From Lachnospiraceae bacterium (GTDB lineage Bacteria; Bacillota; Clostridia; Lachnospirales; Lachnospiraceae), in the NCBI GenBank assembly GCA_910575445.1, contig CAJTFW010000008.1, forward strand, positions 62,001 to 126,000: a stretch of DNA of 64,000 bases. The letters are read 5' to 3'. The translations under genes and the position numbers were made by a program. Every line of letters begins with the position of its first letter. The first letter of the stretch is position 1. The notes beneath the pieces were generated by a model. It saw only the letters and a program-made list of their open reading frames with translations. It made no database searches and was not told where the DNA came from. This document shows, one piece after another, positions 9,445 to 18,045 of the stretch.

Positions 9445-9710
9445 CCGCCTCAAGCATATTTGCCTGAGACGGTTATAATCCAATTATAATCGCGGTGCCA
9501 CTCAAATTGACCTACGGTCCACTTTCCATGTACTAACATACATCCCTGATTGATAACGGGTTTGGTTCCCGGCAGCGCCTACTCTTTACATTTCGGGCCA
9601 CCCTCGAAAGTCCATTCAACCATCCACTTGGCACTGCAATCCCACCACCTGCAGCTCTCTGTAGCCTCATCAGAAAGTCTACTCCTCTTTCTCATCGGTT
9701 TCTCTTATTT
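9445..9710 (-). promoter_or_regulatory. T-box riboswitch leader, probable Trp specifier
   Basis: On the minus strand the leader contains, in order: a Stem I base with GAGAAAGAGGAGTAGAC, the distal T-loop signature AGAGAG...GGTGGTG near 9650, a specifier region reading GAATGGAC, and the T-box GAGTGGCACCGCG (complement of 9491-9504). It ends with a strong terminator, CCGTCTCAGG...CTTGAGGCGG with a T run (9445-9472). The codon in the specifier region reads TGG, so tRNA-Trp is the probable effector; this fits known TrpXYZ regulation in Firmicutes. I did not fold it by program. The signature motifs make the class sure and the amino acid likely. Confidence 0.9.
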
Positions 9711-9718
9711 CTGTCTGT

Positions 9719-9747
9719 ATTCTATTCCAAATCTCCCAAAATGTCAA
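9719..9747 (-). promoter_or_regulatory. Sigma-A promoter of the T-box/trpXYZ operon
   Basis: The minus strand carries a perfect TTGACA (9747-9742), a 17-bp spacer and TAGAAT (9724-9719). It lies just before the T-box leader and after the CBS gene. Confidence 0.75.
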
Positions 9748-9775
9748 TCCCTAAATTCTATTTTTTATTTTTAAT

Positions 9776-10195
9776 CTAAGATACCGTCTGCTTTTCTATA
9801 TATTTCTCATAGCAGAACCGAATAATATCCTTTCTGGTAACAATCCCAATAAAGATTTTCTTATCATCAATCACTGGCACAAAATTCTGGTTCATCGCCT
9901 TTTGTACCAAATCCTCCATCGTTGCGTCAATCGACACCGGATGGCAGTCCACCTTGCGCTCAACCGCCAGAATTGATACCCCTTCTGCATTGCGCAAATT
10001 CAGGTCATACCGGTTCTTTAAGACGCGCAGAAAATCCCCCTCTGTCACAGTACCGATATAATGTCCCTCTCTGTCAATCATTGGAATTGCCGTGTAGCCA
10101 CTCCTTTCTAGCTTTTCAATGCCTTGTCGAAGCGTCCAGTCGTCATGCAGATGAGCGACTTCACTTTTCGGCGTCAAAAAAAATAATACATTCAT
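9776..10195 (-). CDS. CBS-domain protein
   Basis: The product has 139 residues and two CBS motifs: residues about 8-65 (GYTAIPMIDREGHYIGTVTEGDF) are the first and residues about 80-135 (FVPVIDDKKIFIGIVTRKDI) are the second. CBS pairs bind adenosyl nucleotides and usually sense energy state. No enzyme domain is attached. It lies 16 bp downstream of the cardiolipin synthase gene and may be co-transcribed with it. Confidence 0.8.
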   Translation of the reverse strand: MNVLFFLTPKSEVAHLHDDWTLRQGIEKLERSGYTAIPMIDREGHYIGTVTEGDFLRVLKNRYDLNLRNAEGVSILAVERKVDCHPVSIDATMEDLVQKAMNQNFVPVIDDKKIFIGIVTRKDIIRFCYEKYIEKQTVS

Positions 10196-10211
10196 ACTCT
10201 CCTCCTAACCC

Positions 10212-11744
10212 TTACATAAGCGGCGCAAGCACACGCAGCACCGAAGTAATCATATTTCCAATTAATCCCCTTCTACAATCCCCAAGACTTACCTGGTGGC
10301 ACTTTGGAAAACACTCCTCCATATCGCGCTTGACATCTAGCACCGCCTTACAGCCATAGAGAAAGGTCCCACATTCAAAATGCAGATACAGACTGCGAAA
10401 ATCCATATTGATAGTACCAACCGTTGCAATCTTATCATCACAGACATAAGATTTGGCATGGACAAATCCTGGAGTATATTCATAAATCTGCACACCGGCC
10501 TTTAGAAGTGGTGGATAGTAGGATTTGGCCATAAAAAAGACCATTGGCTTATCTGGAATTCCGGGCATCAATATCCGCACATCCACCCCTCTTTTGGCCG
10601 CCAAGCAGAGTGCATTTTCCATCTCATCACTGATAAGCAGATATGGCGTTGCAATATAGACATAGTCTTTTGCCTGGTTTAAGATATTGATATAGACATT
10701 TTCCCCAAGTTCCTCATTGTCAAGTGGCGTATCCGCATAGGGTGCCACATAGCCATCACTTTCAAAGGCTTCTTTATGCCATCTGTGCGGGCGAAATACC
10801 TGATAGTCAAGGTCTGGCACACGAAAAGAATTCCAGACCTCCAAAAACATCAGCGTAAAGTTAAACACCGCATCCCCATGAAGCCTGACCCCGGTATCTT
10901 TCCAATGTCCAAAACGAAGCTTTTTATTGATATATTCATCTGCCAGATTGATTCCGCCGTTGTAGGCTGTATGCCCGTCAATCACCATAATCTTTCTGTG
11001 GTCCCTGTTATTCATTACCAAAGATACCACTGGTATAAAGCGGTTAAACGCCAGACATTTGATACCTTTTTGCTCCATCAAATCCGCATAGTGAAAAGGA
11101 AGCAAAGACACACAGCCCACATCGTCATAGATAAGCCGCACATCCACGCCTTCTTTGACCTTTTGCTCTAATATCTCCAGTATCCAGTCCCACATCAGCC
11201 CTTCCTGGATAATAAAATATTCCAAAAAGATATAGTGTTTTGCCTGCCTTAAATCCTCTAGCATCGCAGCAAACATATCTTCCCCTAACGGATAATAGGT
11301 CACTTCTGTATTTTTCCAGACCGGATAAGGTCCAAATTCCCCGATATAACGAACATTGCCGGCAACTGCCGGGTCTTCGGCTTGTATCTCTTTTAATATC
11401 CACGGATTTTGCGCCATGGACTGCCCCATCTCTGACTTAACTGCTGCCATGCGAACGGCTAATTGTTTACTTGGCTTTTTATTTCCAATTAATACATACA
11501 GGATACCTCCAAACAGCGGTACTCCCATAATCAAAATAATCCATGCAATCTTATAGGACGAATTCTCATCTTTTCGAATCAGATAGAGCAAAATGCCAAT
11601 GCTGACAAGCCGAAACAATACATTAAAAAAGATGGAATAGTTTGTTAAATCCCTAACAAAAAGTACCCACCACAATACCTGAAGCAAGATAGCCAGTCCT
11701 ACAAATACCAGGCGGCTTTTTAGTATTTTACTGATTCTTTTCAT
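10212..11744 (-). CDS. cls: Cardiolipin synthase (phospholipase D family)
   Basis: The product has 510 residues, the usual length. It joins two phosphatidylglycerol molecules to cardiolipin at the membrane. Two N-terminal transmembrane helices (residues about 12-35 and 40-60, plus a third near 70-90) precede two HKD active sites: HRKIMVIDGHTAYNGGIN near residue 250 and HAKSYVCDDKIATVGTINMD near residue 425. All HxK(x4)D residues are present. The start overlaps the end of larB by 17 bp, so translation is probably coupled although the functions look unrelated. Confidence 0.92.
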   Translation of the reverse strand: MKRISKILKSRLVFVGLAILLQVLWWVLFVRDLTNYSIFFNVLFRLVSIGILLYLIRKDENSSYKIAWIILIMGVPLFGGILYVLIGNKKPSKQLAVRMAAVKSEMGQSMAQNPWILKEIQAEDPAVAGNVRYIGEFGPYPVWKNTEVTYYPLGEDMFAAMLEDLRQAKHYIFLEYFIIQEGLMWDWILEILEQKVKEGVDVRLIYDDVGCVSLLPFHYADLMEQKGIKCLAFNRFIPVVSLVMNNRDHRKIMVIDGHTAYNGGINLADEYINKKLRFGHWKDTGVRLHGDAVFNFTLMFLEVWNSFRVPDLDYQVFRPHRWHKEAFESDGYVAPYADTPLDNEELGENVYINILNQAKDYVYIATPYLLISDEMENALCLAAKRGVDVRILMPGIPDKPMVFFMAKSYYPPLLKAGVQIYEYTPGFVHAKSYVCDDKIATVGTINMDFRSLYLHFECGTFLYGCKAVLDVKRDMEECFPKCHQVSLGDCRRGLIGNMITSVLRVLAPLM

Positions 11745-12498
11745 GCCCTTTCACCGCCAATCGATTAATCTGGGTCGCCACATAGCCAGCCCCATAGCCA
11801 TTGTCAATATTTACCACGGTAATCCCATTTGCACAGGAATTAATCATCGTCAGAAGCGCAGACAGCCCGCCAAAGCTTGCTCCATAGCCAACACTTGTAG
11901 GCACTGCAATCACTGGTACTTCCACAAGTCCAGCCACCACGCCTGGCAGTGCACCTTCCATCCCGGCCACAGCAATCACACAGTTTACGTTGGTAAAGAC
12001 ATCTAAGTTCTGCAAGAGTCTGTGGATACCGGCAACCCCCACATCAAACAGTCTTACCACATGGGTTCCAAAAAATTCTGCCACTCCTGCTGCCTCCTCA
12101 GCCACCGGAATATCCGCTGTTCCACCAGTACAGACTACCACCTTGCCAATATGCTCTGTCTTACGAAATTCGACCTTTAAAAGTCTTGATACCGCCTCAT
12201 ACGTAAAATCCGGCACTGCCTCTATCACCGCTTTTGCCTGCTCCTTAGAAGCTCTTGTGCCAAGCACATTGATACGTTCCTTAGCCATCCGGCTACAGAT
12301 TCCAACAAGATGCTCTATCTCTTTTCCCTGACAGTAGATAACCTCCTCAAATCCTTGGCGAACCTTTCTGTGATGGTCGATTTTGGCATAGCCCAAATCC
12401 TCATAAGGAAGCTTCTTTAACAGTTCTTCTGCTCCCTTAATGTCTAGTTCACCAGATTTTACACTTGTTAATATTTCATGTACATCCATACGTTTCAC
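11728..12498 (-). CDS. larB: LarB-like nickel-pincer cofactor carboxylase
   Basis: The product has 256 residues. The LarB family carboxylates the pyridinium ring of nicotinic acid adenine dinucleotide as the first step of nickel-pincer nucleotide synthesis (lactate racemase cofactor). Its C-terminal part is PurE-like: GGTADIPVAEEAAGVAEF, a Gly-rich GMEGALPGVVAGLV and PTSVGYGASFGG. The N-terminus (about 110 residues) matches the LarB-specific region with YCQGK. No larC, larE or larA is in the window, so partners must lie elsewhere or the gene is orphaned. It overlaps cls. Confidence 0.85.
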   Translation of the reverse strand: MKRMDVHEILTSVKSGELDIKGAEELLKKLPYEDLGYAKIDHHRKVRQGFEEVIYCQGKEIEHLVGICSRMAKERINVLGTRASKEQAKAVIEAVPDFTYEAVSRLLKVEFRKTEHIGKVVVCTGGTADIPVAEEAAGVAEFFGTHVVRLFDVGVAGIHRLLQNLDVFTNVNCVIAVAGMEGALPGVVAGLVEVPVIAVPTSVGYGASFGGLSALLTMINSCANGITVVNIDNGYGAGYVATQINRLAVKGHEKNQ

Positions 12499-12590
12499 TC
12501 CTTACACACCTTATCAGTATACCGTTTTATCCCTGTATTTTCCATTAAATTTTTGTGAAATTTCTAACAGAGCAAAAAAAGAATCTCTAT

Positions 12591-12649
12591 TTGACAGTTT
12601 TTCCCATAGAATTTATACTATAAGTAGACAAACTGTCTCAATAAGGAGG
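12591..12649 (+). promoter_or_regulatory. Promoter, small palindrome and ribosome site of the DUF362 gene
   Basis: TTGACA (12591-12596), 17-bp spacer and TATACT (12614-12619) form a good sigma-A promoter. Just downstream AGACA-AAC-TGTCT (12626-12638) is a perfect short palindrome at about the transcription start, a possible operator. AAGGAGG precedes the ATG. Confidence 0.6.
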
Positions 12650-12654
12650 TTTCT

Positions 12655-13767
12655 ATGAGTAAATCAAAGGTATTTTACACAAATCTTAGAGTAAAGGTCG
12701 GAGATACGCTACAGATGAAGCTAGAGCGCTTACTTCGCAAATCCGGCCTTCCAACCATGGATTTAGACGGCAAATATGTTGCAGTAAAGATTCATTTTGG
12801 AGAACCTGGCAATCTGGCTTTTCTTCGGCCAAACTATGCCCGCACAGTTGTTGATATGATTACCCATCTAGGCGGCAAACCATTTTTAACCGACTGTAAT
12901 ACTTTATATGTAGGCGGAAGAAAAAATGCGCTTGACCATCTAGAGAGTGCTTATCAAAATGGCTTTAACCCCTACAACACAGGCTGTCATATTCTGATTG
13001 CGGATGGCTTAAAGGGCACTGATGAGGTCTATGTTCCGGTAGAAGGCGGTGAGTACATCAAAGAAGCTAAGATTGGCCGCGCGGTGATGGATGCTGATGT
13101 CTTTATCTCGGTAAATCATTTTAAAGGGCACGAATTGGCTGGCTTTGGCGGTGCTCTGAAAAATATCGGCATGGGCTGCGGCTCCCGCGCTGGCAAGATG
13201 GAGATGCATTCCGCCGGCAAACCTTATGTCAACCAGGACCTCTGTATTGGCTGTGGACAATGCGCAAAAAACTGTGCCCACGGCGCACCGATTATCACAG
13301 ACCAAAAGGCAGCAATTGACTTAGACAAATGCGTAGGCTGTGGACGTTGCATTGGTGTTTGTCCAAAAGATGCCGTTAAATCGGCACAGGATGAGGCCAA
13401 TGAAGTATTAAACTACAAAATTGCAGAATATACCAAGGCCGTTCTGGACCACAGACCACATTTTCATATCAGCTTTATTATGGATGTCTCTCCGTATTGT
13501 GACTGTCATGCAGACAATGACCTGCCGGTTGTCCCGGATATTGGTATCTTTGCATCCTTTGACCCGGTTGCACTTGATATGGCCTGTGCAGACGCAGTCA
13601 ACGCACAGACACCAACCAAAGGAAGTATCTTAGAAGAGTCCAATCGTCCTTTCCTAGACGACCACTTTGCTTCCATCTTCCCGGAGACCAACTGGAAATG
13701 TTGCATCACCCATGCACAAAAATTAGGTCTTGGAACCGAAGAATATGAGCTTATTGAAGTAAAATAA
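12655..13767 (+). CDS. DUF362 protein with two 4Fe-4S clusters
   Basis: The product has 370 residues. The N-terminal DUF362 domain (about 1-185) includes VAVKIHFGEPGN and VNHFKGHELAGFGGALKNIG. A bacterial ferredoxin domain follows at residues 190-250 with two clusters: CIGCGQCAKNCAHG and CVGCGRCIGVCPKDAV, each with the CxxCxxCxxxC/P pattern. The C-terminus (about 270-370) returns to DUF362. The protein is thought to be an electron-transfer or redox enzyme, but its substrate is not known. It is the only plus-strand gene in this part, with its own promoter and terminator. Confidence 0.85.
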   Translation: MSKSKVFYTNLRVKVGDTLQMKLERLLRKSGLPTMDLDGKYVAVKIHFGEPGNLAFLRPNYARTVVDMITHLGGKPFLTDCNTLYVGGRKNALDHLESAYQNGFNPYNTGCHILIADGLKGTDEVYVPVEGGEYIKEAKIGRAVMDADVFISVNHFKGHELAGFGGALKNIGMGCGSRAGKMEMHSAGKPYVNQDLCIGCGQCAKNCAHGAPIITDQKAAIDLDKCVGCGRCIGVCPKDAVKSAQDEANEVLNYKIAEYTKAVLDHRPHFHISFIMDVSPYCDCHADNDLPVVPDIGIFASFDPVALDMACADAVNAQTPTKGSILEESNRPFLDDHFASIFPETNWKCCITHAQKLGLGTEEYELIEVK

Positions 13768-13778
13768 GACAGACAAAT

Positions 13779-13803
13779 GGCCTTCCCATCCTTTGAGAAG
13801 GCC
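13779..13803. terminator. Hairpin terminator between convergent DUF362 and mscS genes
   Basis: GGCCTTC and GAAGGCC arms enclose an 11-base loop, with an A-rich left side and a TTCTTATAG right side, so it may work in both directions. The stem is short (7 bp). Confidence 0.6.
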
Positions 13804-13816
13804 GTTCTTATAGCTT

Positions 13817-14629
13817 TTATCCTTCTTCCATATGTATCGTCATCTGTGGGAATGGAATCTCAATGCCCTCTTCATTCAGTCTGTCATGTATTCGTTCAAG
13901 AACACTCCATCGTACAGCCCAGTAATCCTCTGTCTGAACCCAGGGACGTACCAAGATTGTAATTCCGCTGTCTCCTAATTCATTGACTGCCACGACATAG
14001 GATGGCTCCTTTAATACTCTCTCTTCCTGATTTAGAATCTCTTCTATAATTGTACGTGCTCTCTTTAAATCACACCCATATCCGACATCCACGCTCATAT
14101 CCACTCGCCTTGTCTTATTTGCCGAAAAATTAACAATGTTGCTGTTGGAAAGGGTACCATTAGGAAGCACTACATTTCGGTTATCTGCCGAGTGAAGTGT
14201 CGTTGCAAACAGAGAAATCTCCGAGACTGTACCCTCACATCCGCAGGCACTGATATAATCTCCTACAGTAAAAGGTTTTAATACTAGGATTAAGATACCG
14301 CCGGCAAAATTGGCAAGACTTCCCTGCAGCGACAGACCAATCGCAACACCAGCAGAGCCAAGTAAAGTAATAAAAGATGTTGTCTGGATTCCAAAGCGCG
14401 CCATCAATGTCAGTATCAGCACTGCATACGCTGAAATCTTTACAAATGCATCCAAAAACTGCACAACACCTGTGTCAATATTGGAGCGCTCCATCGCTTT
14501 TCTTAAAAATTTTCTGCCAAAACTAATGACCTTTAGCCCAATAAATAAAAACGCCAACGACCAGATAAGCGACATTCCCGCACTTAAAATCTTTGGTACT
14601 GCATCCTCTAAAAAATTATTAAATGTCAT
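13817..14629 (-). CDS. mscS: Small-conductance mechanosensitive channel, MscS family
   Basis: The product has 270 residues, close to the 286 of E. coli MscS. Three transmembrane helices fill the first 110 residues; the pore helix TM3 is visible as LLGSAGVAIGLSLQGSLANF, rich in Gly/Ala as expected. The beta domain (about 125-175) holds VLKPFTVGDYISACGCEGTV and VVLPNGTLSNSNIVNFS, followed by the alpha-beta C-terminal domain. It releases solutes under hypo-osmotic shock. The duplicated hairpin at 14651-14716 separates it from ligA. Confidence 0.92.
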   Translation of the reverse strand: MTFNNFLEDAVPKILSAGMSLIWSLAFLFIGLKVISFGRKFLRKAMERSNIDTGVVQFLDAFVKISAYAVLILTLMARFGIQTTSFITLLGSAGVAIGLSLQGSLANFAGGILILVLKPFTVGDYISACGCEGTVSEISLFATTLHSADNRNVVLPNGTLSNSNIVNFSANKTRRVDMSVDVGYGCDLKRARTIIEEILNQEERVLKEPSYVVAVNELGDSGITILVRPWVQTEDYWAVRWSVLERIHDRLNEEGIEIPFPQMTIHMEEG

Positions 14630-14650
14630 AACCCTTTTTTTCTCCTATTT

Positions 14651-14716
14651 AAGTTCCGCAGATGTCCAGACATCTGCTGTTTGTTAAGTTCCGCAGATGT
14701 CCAGACATCTGCTGTT
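14651..14716. repeat. Tandem 35-bp repeat, each copy a hairpin
   Basis: Two copies at a 35-bp period (14651-14685 and 14686-14716, the second slightly short). Each contains the inverted repeat GCAGATGTC/GACATCTGC with a CA between the arms. The plus strand is followed by T-rich sequence. It lies between ligA and mscS on the minus strand and may be a duplicated terminator or processing site. Confidence 0.75.
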
Positions 14717-16672
14717 TTATTTGTTAAATTGTTCTATAAAATCTTCCTCTGAGATAATCTTTACTCCAAGCTCTTTTGCTTTTTTATTTTTAGAGGAAGC
14801 CGACATCGTGTCATTGTTAATCAAAAAACTTGTCTTAGAAGTCACGCTGCCTGTTACCTTGCCGCCTTTTGATTCAATCAGATTTTTTAATTCATTCCGA
14901 TTGGCAAACTTTGTAAGACTTCCGGTAATCACAAAGATTTTCCCGTCCAAGGTAAGCTGTGACTCGTCGACAACCTCTACATAGAGGTCAAGCTCCTTTA
15001 ACAAGTCATCTACCCAACGATTATGTTCCTCGTCTGCAAAATACGCCTCCACGCTGGCTCCAATCACACCACCCACACCGGGTATTTCGCTTAGTTCCTC
15101 TGCGCTTGCGCTGCGAAGCTTCTCTAGGTCATACTCATACTCTTTACAGAGCACCTTCGCATTGGCAAGCCCGATATTGGGAATTCCAAGACTGTATACC
15201 ACTCTTGGAAGGGTTGTATGGCGTGCCTTCTCAAGACTGTCGGTCAGCTTCTGATAGGAACGTTCCCCAAAGCCTTCCATCTTAACAATCTCCTCACGAT
15301 AGCGCTCCAGATGAAAGAGGTCTGCATACTCCTTCACATACCCGCAGGCGATAAATTTCTCCAAAGTCATCTCCGACAGCCCGTCAATATTCATCGCATC
15401 TCTGCTGACAAACAATACAAACGCTTTCAGCTTCTTCGCCTGACAGTTTGGATTGATACAATAGAGTGATTCCACGTCATTGAGTTTCTGAATCTTCGTC
15501 GGCCCCTGACAGACCGGACAGGTATCTGGTACCACCACTGTCCCGCTGCCTGTTAAATTTTCTGCAATCTGCGGAATAATCATATTGGCTTTATAGACGG
15601 TAATCGTATCCCCAATTCCAAGCTTTAGCCCCTTTAAAATACTGATATTATGCACAGACGCCCGGCTGACGGTTGTCCCTTCAAGCTCCACCGGCTCAAA
15701 AATAGCCACCGGATTGATAAGCCCTGTTCTTGACGGACTCCACTCAATCTCCAAAAGCTTTGTCTCTCGAAGCTCATCCTGCCACTTAAACGCATAAGAA
15801 TCCCTCGGAAATTTAGAAGTACGGCCAAGAGATTGCCCATAAGCAATATCCTCATAGATGCTGACAAGCCCATCTGACGGAAAATCATTCTGTACTATCG
15901 CTTCCGAGAATTCCTCTACCGCTTTAGCAATACCCTCTCCTGTCACTTTCTTATACTCCACCACATCAAAACCCTGCTCTTTTAACCACAAAAACTGTTT
16001 CTCTCTGGAATTTTCAAAATCCACTCCATCAGCACGCACCAATGCAAACGCATAAAAATACACATTTCTCTTGGCTGTAATCTCATTATTTAGCTGGCGC
16101 ACCGAACCACTGCAGAGATTTCTTGGATTTTTATACTTCGCTGCCTCATCTGCAATCTCGGCATTGATTTTCTCAAAATCCGAATACCGAATCACTGCCT
16201 CCCCGCGTAATATCACCTCTCCCTGATAGGGAATCACAAGTGGTATATTCCGAAACACCTTCGCATTGTTTGTTATCACCTCCCCAATCTCGCCATTTCC
16301 TCTGGTCACTGCCTTTAAAAGCTTCCCTTCCCGATACGTAAGCACCACCGTAAGCCCATCTAGCTTCCACGACAACAACACCTCATGTTCCCCGGCAAAC
16401 GCCGAAAGCTCTTCCACATCTTTCGTCTTATCAAGCGACAACATTGGCGTCTCATGCTTCTCTTTGGGCAGTTCATCCACTGCCTCATATCCCACTGTCA
16501 CCGTAGGACTCCCGGTCAGCACCACCTTCGTCTCTTTCTCCAGGGCCTCTAATTCATCATACAACCGGTCATACTCCAGATTACTCATAATCTCCCTGTC
16601 TTCTTGATAATAAGCCTTAGAAGCCTCCCTAAGCCGCTCTGTAAGCTCTTTCATACGCTCCATCTTGTTCAT
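14717..16672 (-). CDS. ligA: NAD-dependent DNA ligase LigA
   Basis: The product has 651 residues, the normal length. It seals nicks during replication and repair with NAD. The adenylation domain carries the catalytic lysine in WKLDGLTV (residue about 106) and the Ia domain at the N-terminus starts RMKELTERLREASKAYY. The OB fold has VGRASVHN-type sequence (VSRASVHNISIL). A four-Cys zinc finger is seen as CPVCQGP and CINPNC. Helix-hairpin-helix motifs and a C-terminal BRCT domain (LDGKIFVITGSLTKFANR) complete it. It begins 6 bp after the pseudouridine synthase stop. Confidence 0.95.
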   Translation of the reverse strand: MNKMERMKELTERLREASKAYYQEDREIMSNLEYDRLYDELEALEKETKVVLTGSPTVTVGYEAVDELPKEKHETPMLSLDKTKDVEELSAFAGEHEVLLSWKLDGLTVVLTYREGKLLKAVTRGNGEIGEVITNNAKVFRNIPLVIPYQGEVILRGEAVIRYSDFEKINAEIADEAAKYKNPRNLCSGSVRQLNNEITAKRNVYFYAFALVRADGVDFENSREKQFLWLKEQGFDVVEYKKVTGEGIAKAVEEFSEAIVQNDFPSDGLVSIYEDIAYGQSLGRTSKFPRDSYAFKWQDELRETKLLEIEWSPSRTGLINPVAIFEPVELEGTTVSRASVHNISILKGLKLGIGDTITVYKANMIIPQIAENLTGSGTVVVPDTCPVCQGPTKIQKLNDVESLYCINPNCQAKKLKAFVLFVSRDAMNIDGLSEMTLEKFIACGYVKEYADLFHLERYREEIVKMEGFGERSYQKLTDSLEKARHTTLPRVVYSLGIPNIGLANAKVLCKEYEYDLEKLRSASAEELSEIPGVGGVIGASVEAYFADEEHNRWVDDLLKELDLYVEVVDESQLTLDGKIFVITGSLTKFANRNELKNLIESKGGKVTGSVTSKTSFLINNDTMSASSKNKKAKELGVKIISEEDFIEQFNK

Positions 16673-16678
16673 ATACTA

Positions 16679-17401
16679 TCATTCCTCCATTCCTTCCTCA
16701 CTTTTAGAAAGCAATCGCAAAAGCTCTTTGTATTCCCCATCTGTCACGTTCCGATACGCTCCCACTTTCAGATGTCCAAGTCGAATATTCATCACCCGCA
16801 CCCTTTTAAGCTCCACCACTCCAAAACCAAGCTCTTTACACATCCTGCGAATCTGCCGATTCAGCCCCTGCGTCAAGATAATCCGAAACTTTCGCTTCCC
16901 CATTCTTTCCACCCTACAAGGTCTTGTCATCACCCCTAACTCTTTTAAAAAAATCCCCTCCTCCATATCCCTCAAAAATCTATCCGTAAATGGCTTGTCC
17001 ACCACCACCTCATACTCCTTCTCATGCCCATTCGCCCCCCGCATCATCTGCTCAATCAAATCCCCCCGATTTGTCATAAGTAAAAGTCCTTCCGAATCTT
17101 TATCAAGCCTCCCCGCATACATAATCCTCTTTGGATACCCCAAATACTCCACAATATTCACATCCTGCCCCTGACTCACATTCGAACAAACCACCCCCCG
17201 CGGTTTATTCACCGCCAAAAGCACCATTTCCTCTTTCTTTTCCAAAGCCACCCCATCCACCACCACATTCTGCCCCTCCAAAACCTGCATCCCCACCATC
17301 CCCCTCTTTCCATCCACCAACACCCTTCCCTCCTCAATCAACTTATCCGCCTTTCTGCGCGAACAGACGCCCATTTCGCTCAAATACTTATTTAATCTCA
17401 T
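16679..17401 (-). CDS. RluF-type 23S rRNA pseudouridine synthase
   Basis: The product has about 240 residues. An S4 RNA-binding domain comes first (MRLNKYLSEMGVCSRRKAD), then the synthase domain with the catalytic Asp in AGRLDKDSEGLLLMTN. The C-terminal motif GLNRQIRRMCKELGFGV and LKRVRVMNIRLG resemble RluF (position 2604) more than RluB, but the exact target base is an inference. I chose ATG 17401 because GGAGAGG lies before it; an ATG five codons upstream has no ribosome site. It forms an operon with ligA and is the last native gene before the island. Confidence 0.85.
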   Translation of the reverse strand: MRLNKYLSEMGVCSRRKADKLIEEGRVLVDGKRGMVGMQVLEGQNVVVDGVALEKKEEMVLLAVNKPRGVVCSNVSQGQDVNIVEYLGYPKRIMYAGRLDKDSEGLLLMTNRGDLIEQMMRGANGHEKEYEVVVDKPFTDRFLRDMEEGIFLKELGVMTRPCRVERMGKRKFRIILTQGLNRQIRRMCKELGFGVVELKRVRVMNIRLGHLKVGAYRNVTDGEYKELLRLLSKSEEGMEE

Positions 17402-17481
17402 ATATATCCTCTCCATAAAGCTTTCTACACTTACTGTTTTATTTTCTCTCCCTCATCATACCAAAAAAAAACCTTAAACAC

Positions 17482-17568
17482 AATTCCTTTAATTTTTCGT
17501 ATGCAAGTGACGCCCGCCACGACCTGGCAGATGTTCCTTCCAGACCCCGCTCTCGCTTAATGGACGCC
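17482..17568 (+). repeat. Left copy of the 87-bp direct repeat bounding the island
   Basis: These 87 bases recur at 36952-37038 with a single mismatch (17503 G against 36973 A). The repeat covers an AT-rich lead-in and the left arm of the structured element. It marks the left edge of the foreign 19.5 kb. Confidence 0.85.
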
Positions 17569-17608
17569 ACCGGCACTTAATGAGCGCAAGCGGAACGCGC
17601 AGTCGCGA
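17502..17608 (+). repeat. Structured repeat element, broken copy D
   Basis: A partial copy of the element family at 36972, 37242, 43566 and 48425. The outer left arm and the GACCCC...GGACGCC block are present. The inner core then reads in the opposite orientation to the other copies relative to the arm, and the element stops at GTCGCGAA, where island sequence begins. The right half is missing. Confidence 0.8.
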
Positions 17609-17840
17609 AAGCTGACGTTAGATAACGATACTTTTGAAAACACTGGAAAATCAAGGTTTTTCGAGCGACGGACAAGCAGGGTATTGTACTAAAAACTGAA
17701 TACGACGCAGAAGCGGCAGAAAAAGCCTTGCTACAAGCGGTTTTGCGGGTGTGTATCTGGCGTGGCAAGGGATTTATACCTTATCCCCCGAAACCGCGCT
17801 TCTACTGCGTAACAAATCCAAAGCAAAGGAGCTATGAACT
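17609..17840 (+). other. Gene-free stretch with an ICE-derived coding remnant
   Basis: This follows the broken element. The frame ending near 17829 reads YDAEAAEKALLQAVLRV and then PKPRFYCVTNPKQRSYEL. A similar sequence (LRAWKTLGRYF then KMAFYCVTKS) is seen at 36760-36850 near the other island end. Both look like remains of the same small conjugative-element gene. I cannot name it. No start codon is convincing. Confidence 0.4.
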
Positions 17841-18044
17841 ATGGCAGTTTTCAGAGTGGAACGGAACAAGGGCTACACCGTAATGAGCAACCACCACCTA
17901 CGCAACAAGGAGCTATCCCTAAAGGCAAAGGGGCTTTTATCACAAATGCTGTCACTCCCCGAAGATTGGGACTACACCTTGAAAGGCTTATCCCTTATCA
18001 ACCGGGAGAAGATAGACGCTATCCGGGAAATCATCAAGGATTGA
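17841..18044 (+). pseudogene. N-terminal fragment of an ICE replication initiator (RepA/HTH)
   Basis: The product has 67 residues: AVFRVERNKGYTVMSNHHLR then LSLKAKGLLSQMLSLPEDWD. This is the start of the replication-initiator/helix-turn-helix protein found in many Firmicutes integrative elements, normally several times longer. It stops after AIREIIKD, exactly where the 49-bp inverted repeat begins, so it was cut by a rearrangement. A ribosome site AAAGGAGCT precedes the ATG. Confidence 0.7.
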
Positions 18045-18045
18045 G

